A DNA stretch of 56,593 nt from Verrucomicrobiaceae bacterium (GTDB lineage: Bacteria > Verrucomicrobiota > Verrucomicrobiia > Verrucomicrobiales > Verrucomicrobiaceae): positions 1-56,593 of the forward strand of contig JAIXZA010000025.1 in the NCBI GenBank assembly GCA_027489965.1, written 5' to 3'. Shown here in pieces: positions 50,446 through 56,593 of the stretch. The position numbers and the translations under genes are program-made. Under the pieces are notes generated by a model that saw only the letters and a program-made list of their open reading frames with translations, was not told the DNA's origin and ran no database searches. Every line of letters begins with the position of its first letter. Within the stretch, counting starts at the first letter, position 1.

Positions 50446-51426
50446 CGGTGGTGGACCCTCGCGCAGCATTTGATCGGCATTGCTCGCTGTAATTGCCGTG
50501 GGTGCCACACGATAGGAGGCCTGCGGGATGAAGCTTGGCTCATCCATCTTTTTCGTGATGAAGTTCCAGGCTAAATCGACCAGGATCGGCAGAAACACCG
50601 TCGCATCTAGGTCACCTTTATTGACCAGGGAAAGCCCACCGTCCACGCCGACGTAGCCACCTGTGCCGATGACCATCATGTTTGCACGAGTCTCACCCAG
50701 CCCGATAACCGCACCAAGGGCCATGGCATCATTCTGGGCATAAACCACATCAAAAGTCGTCTGTAACCGCAAGGCATCCATAGCGCGTGATTTACCGCCG
50801 TCCTTGGTCCAGGCACCAGGAGCGTCATGAACTAAAATGACCCCGGGTGCCGTTTTGAGGGTCTCCATGAAACCTTCGTGCATCACCTGACTTGTCGCGT
50901 TCTCGTCCTCTCCACGGATTTCTACCACTCGACCGACGACATCGACGCGACCTTCGGCCAGAGCTTTTCTTTTGAGCGCCTTCACTGTTAGATCGCCAGC
51001 CAGCCGACCAGCCTCACGCAGATCCGTCGCTACTGCTGTCGTGCAGGGCAGGGATATCGCCGACTCTCCAACTCCGACGACCACCACGCCCATTTGCACA
51101 GCAGCTGCCACCTGATCCGAAATTCGCGATGCATCCACCGGAGTGATTGCAATGGCGAAAGGCTTTTCTGCCATGGCTAAACCAAACTGTTCAGCCTGTA
51201 GCGATGCGTCACCTTTAGCATCATGATGGATGAAATTGACCTTATCTCGGAATCCTACCATACGCTGAAAGTTCTGCACCTGAGTTAGCTCATAAGGCCT
51301 GGCCACATCAGCGGAAAGAAAAACCACGGTGCGAATGGAGGTCCTTGGATCTGCCTCAGGACGGTTACAGCCCGAAAACAGCGCAAGGAGCGAAAGCGCA
51401 AAAAGAATCTGAGAAAAGCGAATCAT
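50431..51426 (-). CDS. Sugar-type periplasmic binding lipoprotein (Peripla_BP_4-like)
   Basis: A 331-residue exported protein. MIRFSQILFALSLLALFSGC ends in a lipobox, LFSGC, with the acylated Cys at residue 20. The rest is a type I periplasmic-binding fold: VVFLSADVARPYELTQVQNFQ, KPFAIAITPVDASRISDQVAAAVQMGVVVVGVG, VYAQNDAMALGAVIGLGE and VGVDGGLSLVNKGDLDATVF. Such proteins deliver sugars such as ribose to ABC importers or to sensor kinases. No ABC permease or ATPase is adjacent, so it may be an orphan receptor. ATG 51426 is chosen because it gives a correct signal peptide. Confidence 0.9.
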   Translation of the reverse strand: MIRFSQILFALSLLALFSGCNRPEADPRTSIRTVVFLSADVARPYELTQVQNFQRMVGFRDKVNFIHHDAKGDASLQAEQFGLAMAEKPFAIAITPVDASRISDQVAAAVQMGVVVVGVGESAISLPCTTAVATDLREAGRLAGDLTVKALKRKALAEGRVDVVGRVVEIRGEDENATSQVMHEGFMETLKTAPGVILVHDAPGAWTKDGGKSRAMDALRLQTTFDVVYAQNDAMALGAVIGLGETRANMMVIGTGGYVGVDGGLSLVNKGDLDATVFLPILVDLAWNFITKKMDEPSFIPQASYRVAPTAITASNADQMLREGPPPLPTL

Positions 51427-51574
51427 GGTCAGGCCAGATGAAGCCATGAAACCACCGTTATCACAAGCTTCCAGTTGCATCTTCTTGTGAAGAATCTGCC
51501 ATTACTTTGATGAGTTCTGGATGTCTGAGCCTTGCACACCGCCCATCCTGCGCCAGAATGCGCGCCCCATTCCC

Positions 51575-53533
51575 ATGTCCACCGAACGCAAAACTCTCGA
51601 TCAACGCGCCCAGATGTCAGACATCGAGCGCCTGCGCCACTCCTGTGCTCACATCATGGCCACAGCCATCCTGCGTCTCTGGCCTGATGCCCAGTTTGCC
51701 TATGGTCCGCCGATTGAAAACGGTTTCTACTATGACTTTCAGATGCAACACCGCATCACGCCAGACGATTTTGAAAAGATCGAAGCCGAGATGAAGAAGA
51801 TCTCGAAAGAGAACCAGAAGTTCGAGTGGAAAGGCATCTCTCGTGAGGAAGCCAAAGCCATGGCAGAAAGCGGTCGTCTCGGTGGTCTCAGTGAGCGACC
51901 AGGGAACCCCAGCATCTTCAAACTGGATCTGATTGATAAAATTCCTGAGGGCGAACAAATCTCCTGCTTCCAGAATGGCGACTTCATTGACCTTTGCGCT
52001 GGTCCACACGTCGGATACAGCGGCAAATGTAAGCACGTCAAACTCACCTCCGTCTCTGCTTCCTTCTACATGGGAGACGAGACCAAAGCCTCTCTGCAAC
52101 GGGTTTACGGCACTGCCTTTGAATCCAAAGAAGAGCTGGAAGCCCATTTTGTCCGACTTGAAGAAGCCAAGAAGCGTGATCACCGCAAACTTGGGAAAGA
52201 ATTAAAACTCTTCCACATCGACGAAGACGTCGGCCAGGGCCTCATTCTCTGGACGCCGAATGGTGCTATCCTGCGCCAGGAGTTGCAGAATTTCATCAGT
52301 GAAGAACTACGTAAGCAGGGCTACAGCCAGGTCTTCACGCCACACATTGGCAAACTAGCCCTGTATAAAACCAGCGGTCACTTCCCCTACTATAAAGACA
52401 GCCAGTTCGCTGCCATCGTCGAAAATGATGATCTTGCCAAAGTCATCCATGAAGGCTGCGGCTGTGGTGAAGTCATGGCCCGCCTTGGCGGCATCTCTGC
52501 CAAACTACGCCAGCAGCTCAATGACCGCGCTGGTAAAGAAGTCGTTTCTGAAGAAAACGTCCTGCCCGACGATCAGCTCCTTGACGGCTTCATGCTGAAG
52601 CCAATGAACTGCCCTCATCACATCAAAATTTTCGACAGCCAACCCCGCAGCTATCGTGAATTGCCCGTCCGCCTTGCTGAATTTGGCACGGTTTATCGTT
52701 GGGAACAAAGTGGCGAGTTAAATGGACTTACACGCGTTCGAGGCTTCACTCAGGACGATGCCCACCTTTTCTGCACAGAAGACCAAGTCGCTGCTGAAGT
52801 TCTCGGCTGTCTTTCCCTCGTGAAGATCGTTTTAAATACCCTCGGCATGACAGACTACCGCGTCCGTGTCGGCCTGCGTGACCCAGACAGCAGCAAATTC
52901 ACCGGTAATCCTGAGCAATGGGATAAAGCCGAAGACGCCTGCCGTGCCGCCGCCGCCACACTCGGTGTTCCTTTCACCGAAGAGCCAGGCGAAGCCGCTT
53001 TCTACGGACCTAAGATCGACTTCGTCATCAAAGACGTCATCGGTCGTGAATGGCAGCTCGGCACTGTGCAGGTCGATTACGTCCTGCCCGTCCGCTTTGA
53101 TCTCAGCTACATCGGTTCTGACAACAAATCTCACCGCCCAGTCATGATCCATCGTGCGCACTTAGGCAGCATGGAACGCTTATGCGGTGTTCTGATCGAG
53201 CACTTCGCCGGTCACTTCCCGACCTGGCTGGCCCCAGAGCAGGTCCGCATTCTCACCATCAGTGAAAAAGTGGACGCCTTTGCCGATGAAATCTTCGCCC
53301 AACTCAAAGCCGCTGGTCTGCGTGTTACACTGAATCAAGATGCCGATAAGATCGGTGCTAAAATCCGTAACGCCCAGCTCGACAAAGTCCCCTACATGCT
53401 CGTGCTCGGCGAGAAAGAAGCCGCCGCAGGTGGAGTTTCCGTCCGTCACGCCAAACGCGGCGACCTCGGCGTCCGCTCCATTGCCGAATTCCTGGCTGAA
53501 GTCACTGCCGAAGTCCGGGAAAGGAAGATGTAA
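51575..53533 (+). CDS. thrS: Threonyl-tRNA synthetase lacking the TGS domain
   Basis: A 652-residue synthetase. It begins almost at once with the editing domain (RLRHSCAHIM, His22 and His26; GFYYDF; IDLCAGPHV), so the usual 60-residue N-terminal TGS domain is absent. Class II motifs 1-3 follow in the catalytic core, with MLKPMNCPHHIKIF (zinc Cys; CPHH in place of the usual CPGH), RLAEFGTVYRWEQSGELNGLTRVRGFTQDDAH (motif 2), and HRAHLGSMERLCGVLIEH (motif 3). An insertion of about 55-60 residues, with an EGCGCGEV segment, lies before the zinc Cys. The C-terminal anticodon-binding domain is normal. ATG 51575 is preferred; ATG 51521 would add 18 residues. Confidence 0.93.
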   Translation: MSTERKTLDQRAQMSDIERLRHSCAHIMATAILRLWPDAQFAYGPPIENGFYYDFQMQHRITPDDFEKIEAEMKKISKENQKFEWKGISREEAKAMAESGRLGGLSERPGNPSIFKLDLIDKIPEGEQISCFQNGDFIDLCAGPHVGYSGKCKHVKLTSVSASFYMGDETKASLQRVYGTAFESKEELEAHFVRLEEAKKRDHRKLGKELKLFHIDEDVGQGLILWTPNGAILRQELQNFISEELRKQGYSQVFTPHIGKLALYKTSGHFPYYKDSQFAAIVENDDLAKVIHEGCGCGEVMARLGGISAKLRQQLNDRAGKEVVSEENVLPDDQLLDGFMLKPMNCPHHIKIFDSQPRSYRELPVRLAEFGTVYRWEQSGELNGLTRVRGFTQDDAHLFCTEDQVAAEVLGCLSLVKIVLNTLGMTDYRVRVGLRDPDSSKFTGNPEQWDKAEDACRAAAATLGVPFTEEPGEAAFYGPKIDFVIKDVIGREWQLGTVQVDYVLPVRFDLSYIGSDNKSHRPVMIHRAHLGSMERLCGVLIEHFAGHFPTWLAPEQVRILTISEKVDAFADEIFAQLKAAGLRVTLNQDADKIGAKIRNAQLDKVPYMLVLGEKEAAAGGVSVRHAKRGDLGVRSIAEFLAEVTAEVRERKM

Positions 53534-53668
53534 TTCAGCGAATCAAATCACGATACAGCACAGGCAAACGCGAAGAAGAAGTCTGATCCACAGGTTGCTT
53601 TGGAACGGACTCTTTGGTTGCATGCGCCTGAGGCTGGTCTTGGATAGGAAATAGAACTTTTCGATCCC

Positions 53669-53986
53669 ATGGCCTTAGATATGCAGCGCCATCCCAGCGG
53701 CTTTATCTTCACGAAGCAGTTTGCCGATTTTATTCGGGACAAGTATCATGCCGAAGAGGATCGCCATACGGGGGAGGTGCTGTCTTTAGAATATGTAAGC
53801 TGTGTTGAAGGTGAAAAAGCAGGCATGTCTTGGTGGAAACTGGCTTGGATTTCTCTGTTTTCTGCCCCCTCTGAGAACCAACTTAAAATCGGTGAGACCT
53901 CTGTGTTTATTCATCGCCAAAGTCGTAGAGGGCTGAAAAATCGTCTTTTGCACTATGCTGACGGTCAGGTCGTGGTCAGGAAATGA
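53669..53986 (+). CDS. Hypothetical protein, 105 residues
   Basis: A small protein with no recognised family. It starts MALDMQRHPSGFIFTKQFAD and has no signal peptide or clear TM segment, although KAGMSWWKLAWISLFSAPSE is moderately hydrophobic. Charged residues are spread evenly and the second half is basic (RQSRRGLKNRLLHYADGQVVVRK). No Shine-Dalgarno is obvious. It stands between thrS and a TPR gene on the same strand. Codon use looks ordinary, and no longer ORF competes on either strand, so it is probably real. Confidence 0.5.
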   Translation: MALDMQRHPSGFIFTKQFADFIRDKYHAEEDRHTGEVLSLEYVSCVEGEKAGMSWWKLAWISLFSAPSENQLKIGETSVFIHRQSRRGLKNRLLHYADGQVVVRK

Positions 53987-54065
53987 GCTGCATTAAGTTT
54001 GAACATTGAACAGCCATGTCTAGAATACGTCTAGATTCTTCAACCCACAACCATCCCACGACTTA

Positions 54066-55898
54066 GTGCTCACCAATCAAACGATTGATCCAAATCAAGA
54101 CGGACAGCCCAAGCCCTTTATTTTGCTTCGGCCATTCATCACGGCTTGGCAATGGATGGTGCCGCCGACGCAGGCGCATCGGGATAGGCAATCCAAAACG
54201 GCACGCTGGGTGGCTATTGGTACGCTGGTTTTTTCCTGTCTGGGAATGGTTTTACTGGGCTTTTTGTATGCAAGGCCACTGCACGACCGATATCAGGATT
54301 GGCAGGCGGAGGGTCTTTATCAAGAAGCTAAGAGTTTGGCAAACGATGGGCAGTATCCGACCGCGTTTGCCAAGATTCAGGAGGCGGTGATCAAGTCACC
54401 AGACAATATCAATGCTCTGAGAATGAATGCCGAGTTTCTGACGATGGCCAAACGGCCTGAGTCTTTGTTTTTCCTGGATCAACTCGAGAAACGCGGTGTC
54501 ACCAATGATTCAGATCGTCAAATGAGAGTCCGTGCCTTGGTCAACCTTCAGCGGCCGAAAGAAGCCTCGGAGTTACTGGAAAAGCTACTGACTGATCAGA
54601 AGCCGAATCAGAACATCATGAAGCTGGCGGAAGATGTCTGGGGTAAAAGTCAAAAGGACGCAATGCTCAAAAAGGCCTTTAAAAATTACAGTGACAAGCA
54701 TCCCGAAGATCGCCAGCACATGCTGCGATTGGCTTCTGTTTTGGTGAAGTCTGATAAAATGAGTGAGGTGGCAGATGGGATCCGCCAAGCTTGGATCGTT
54801 GCCAAAGACAATGACGATATTGGCTTGCAGGCTATAGAGCTGTTGAATGGGATGGGAAATCTGCCTCCAGAAGAATCCAAAAGATTGATCGAGCGTCTGA
54901 GAGGACATCCTAAATCAACAGGCTGGCACCTTGTAGCCGCGTTGACGCGGCAGTTGGCCTTGGAGCCGCTTCGCAAAAATGCTTTGATCGAGGAGGCCGC
55001 ACTGACGGCTAAATCTCGCAAAAGAGAAGATTTGGTGCCGTTGGTTCGATGGCTGATTCAACCTCCGCAAAATGAATATTACATGGTATTAGCTCTGATC
55101 TCAGAGGCTGAGGCCAAGGCCTATCAGCCGCTTTTAGAAAACTATCTGACCGCTTTAACGATGCTTCGTCGGCATGATGATCTTGAACGCTTGGTCAAGG
55201 ACCCCCAAGTGAATTCAATTCTGTCCCATAGTGTAAGCACGTTTTTTCGGGCGCACTTAGCCTATGTACTAAATAAATCGGTCGAAGAGACTCGTTCCGC
55301 ACTGATCGTCGCCAAGCAAGCAGCTGATACGGAACATCAATCGAATCTCTTGGAGAAGATCGCCAAATATTCAGAAGATCGAGGTCATAACGACATCGCT
55401 GAGGATGCCTACCGAAGCGTGGCCCTGAATCCTCAAACGGAGCGGGTAGGTTTTCAGGGGCTTTTACGCACAACGGAATGGAACGGTAATACGGAGGCGC
55501 TGATTGCTGCCTCGAGTGAAGCGGTGAGACGTTGGCCTGATGATGGCAATTATCTGGAACATTATCTTTATGCCACCCTTCTTGCTGGGCGGAAGGTTGA
55601 GTTGGGGCTCTCTCAGGTCGAGGAACTTTTGCAAAAGCAGCCTAATGATCAATTGCGCAGACTCTTGGTTGCTCTGGCTTACTGGCGGTTGCAGGATTTT
55701 GACAAAGCGGTGTCTCTTCTCGATGGGATGGACTTGAGGTATCTCACGCCAGGTCAGCAGGCTGTTTTTGCTGCCATTGCCCGCGATAGTCGTGTCGATA
55801 ATGCCAAAAGTGCAGCGCATGAAGTCGTGATCAACATTGATCCTAAGGCACGTATGCTGCCTGAAGAGAGGTCCTGTTTCACCAAAGCAATGCGTTAG
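54066..55898 (+). CDS. Single-pass membrane protein with TPR-like repeats
   Basis: A 610-residue protein. A cytoplasmic N-terminal segment of about 45 residues is followed by one TM (WVAIGTLVFSCLGMVLLGFLYA, about 48-69) and a long helical region of TPR-like repeats: LYQEAKSLANDGQYPTAFAKIQEAVIKSPDN near residue 80, then similar units to about 580 (DIAEDAYRSVALNPQ, VALAYWRLQDFDKAVSLLDGM). The repeats would face the periplasm and mediate protein contacts. The GTG start at 54066 is tentative. The GYPQ-rich gene begins 84 bp downstream, and the two may be co-transcribed. Function is unknown. Confidence 0.72.
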   Translation: MLTNQTIDPNQDGQPKPFILLRPFITAWQWMVPPTQAHRDRQSKTARWVAIGTLVFSCLGMVLLGFLYARPLHDRYQDWQAEGLYQEAKSLANDGQYPTAFAKIQEAVIKSPDNINALRMNAEFLTMAKRPESLFFLDQLEKRGVTNDSDRQMRVRALVNLQRPKEASELLEKLLTDQKPNQNIMKLAEDVWGKSQKDAMLKKAFKNYSDKHPEDRQHMLRLASVLVKSDKMSEVADGIRQAWIVAKDNDDIGLQAIELLNGMGNLPPEESKRLIERLRGHPKSTGWHLVAALTRQLALEPLRKNALIEEAALTAKSRKREDLVPLVRWLIQPPQNEYYMVLALISEAEAKAYQPLLENYLTALTMLRRHDDLERLVKDPQVNSILSHSVSTFFRAHLAYVLNKSVEETRSALIVAKQAADTEHQSNLLEKIAKYSEDRGHNDIAEDAYRSVALNPQTERVGFQGLLRTTEWNGNTEALIAASSEAVRRWPDDGNYLEHYLYATLLAGRKVELGLSQVEELLQKQPNDQLRRLLVALAYWRLQDFDKAVSLLDGMDLRYLTPGQQAVFAAIARDSRVDNAKSAAHEVVINIDPKARMLPEERSCFTKAMR

Positions 55899-55982
55899 TC
55901 TTCCTGAGAAAAAAGCAATTCCGCGCTTGCAGTGTTCTGTGCTTTTTATCTAAGCTAATTCAAATCAGTTTTTTCAATAACC

Positions 55983-56593
55983 ATGGATTCTCAATCGCCT
56001 TCTTCCATACCGCCAGAACCCAATCCCTCGACATTGCCTGAGGGAGCTGTGACCCAGCCGATTGCTTTTCCATCGGGATATCCGATGCAACCTGGGATGC
56101 CAATGCCACAAGGTTACCCTCAGCAAGGTTATCCGCAGGGCTATCCGCAGCCCATGGGTTATCCTGGGCAGCCGCCAATGGGCTATCCTCCAGGGTATCC
56201 CATGCAACCCGGAATGCCAATGCCGCAGGGGTATCCACAAGGTTACCCGCAACAGGCTTATCCTCAAGGGTACCCGCAGCCGATGGCATACCCGCCGGGA
56301 TATCCAATGCAGCCAGGCATGATGCCACCACCCTCGGCTCCTGCTCCGGCTGTAGCACCGATGCCGCAACCTCTGGCCGCAGCAGCTCCTGTGCCAGCCC
56401 CTTCATCGGCACCTTTGCCGACTCCATCCGTGATACCTCCAGCCCCATCTGTAGCTGCAGTTGTGGCACCAGCTCCTTCAATCAGCGCTCATGCTGAGGA
56501 AGTGACAGGACATGTGCATCATGAGGGTGAGGTCTATCATCCGCCTGCTCTGACCCATATCGAGGCTGTAAAGCCCCCGAATCCTTTTGTGAA
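55983..56593 (+). CDS. GYPQ/PMPQ-rich low-complexity protein (3' partial)
   Basis: An ATG at 55983 opens a frame without stops to the window end (203 codons plus 2 bases), so the gene is truncated here. It begins [20 protein letters not shown]. Residues about 25-115 are tandem [22 protein letters not shown] units, and residues 115-160 are Ala/Pro-rich. A His/Glu-rich segment ([19 protein letters not shown]) starts at about 163. Aromatic-Gly-Gln-Pro repeats like these mark disordered proteins that self-associate. The rest of the protein, unseen here, probably carries a folded domain. Minus-strand frames in this region are repeat shadows. Confidence 0.68.
   Translation, partial: MDSQSPSSIPPEPNPSTLPEGAVTQPIAFPSGYPMQPGMPMPQGYPQQGYPQGYPQPMGYPGQPPMGYPPGYPMQPGMPMPQGYPQGYPQQAYPQGYPQPMAYPPGYPMQPGMMPPPSAPAPAVAPMPQPLAAAAPVPAPSSAPLPTPSVIPPAPSVAAVVAPAPSISAHAEEVTGHVHHEGEVYHPPALTHIEAVKPPNPFV

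Noticed and set aside
55960..56481. Two long minus-strand ORFs at the right edge
   Set aside because: They are repeat shadows of the plus-strand GYPQ frame, which has an ATG and no stop up to the window end.

Overview
The window looks like chromosome of a Verrucomicrobiae bacterium, most likely Verrucomicrobiales near Prosthecobacter. This is inferred from gene content, not from a marker gene: a CxPxR sulfatase, a two-domain DUF1080 protein, a Gfo/Idh/MocA oxidoreductase with a twin-arginine-like leader, a PEP-hydrolase-like TIM barrel, a FabV enoyl reductase, several coiled-coil or Ala/Pro-rich membrane proteins with no known family, and mostly weak Shine-Dalgarno sequences. Both edges cut genes. 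I see no prophage, transposase, CRISPR array or rRNA.

Layout. 1-3371 (+): three small membrane proteins (DUF883/ElaB-like, holin-X/YqjE-like, YqjK-like) run with start/stop overlaps into two tandem PilT-type ATPases. 3388-3541: a nested inverted-repeat element made of AATGACGAA units. 3550-6436 (+): a 12-TM permease-like protein and two tail-anchored coiled-coil proteins, closed by a strong terminator. 6609-7742 (+): a two-module AhbA/AhbB-like (siroheme decarboxylase family) protein. 7753-11190 (-): a transglutaminase and a fused circularly permuted ATP-grasp/alpha-E protein. 11359-13502 (-): a small lipoprotein and two related coiled-coil membrane proteins. 13614-13828: the SRP RNA gene with promoter and terminator, then cobA-hemD. 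15370-21231: sulfatase, Ser/Thr kinase, tRNA-Cys, fabV, DUF423, L,D-transpeptidase, and a small lipoprotein gene broken by an in-frame TAG. 21306-28871 (mostly -): xylA, thrH, an APC permease, an orphan MFP adaptor, an ECF sigma factor, rsmE and the PEP-hydrolase-like gene, divergent from an AraC regulator. 29953-35811: Gfo/Idh oxidoreductase and DUF1287 pair, ion channel, PP2C phosphatase, double DUF1080 protein and an orphan ABC ATPase. 35863-38993 (-): argB-argD-argF. 39113-46725 (-): nuoHIJKLMN, the membrane arm of complex I plus NuoI, without nuoA-G, behind a perfect CRP/FNR-type palindrome. 46949-53533: lspA, dxs-xseB, rsfS, a sugar-type binding lipoprotein, and a ThrS without a TGS domain. 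53669-56593 (+): a small hypothetical protein, a TPR membrane protein, and the start of a GYPQ-rich low-complexity protein that runs off the window.

How it fits together. Housekeeping functions (arginine, isoprenoids, tetrapyrroles, respiration, translation, secretion) are mixed with polysaccharide and sulfate-ester catabolism and with uncharacterised envelope proteins. The best candidates for undescribed biology are the coiled-coil/lipoprotein cluster (11359-13502), the membrane-trio/PilT-pair operon, the single-chain AhbA/AhbB-like protein, and the TPR/GYPQ-rich pair at the right edge. None of these is established as a system by sequence alone.
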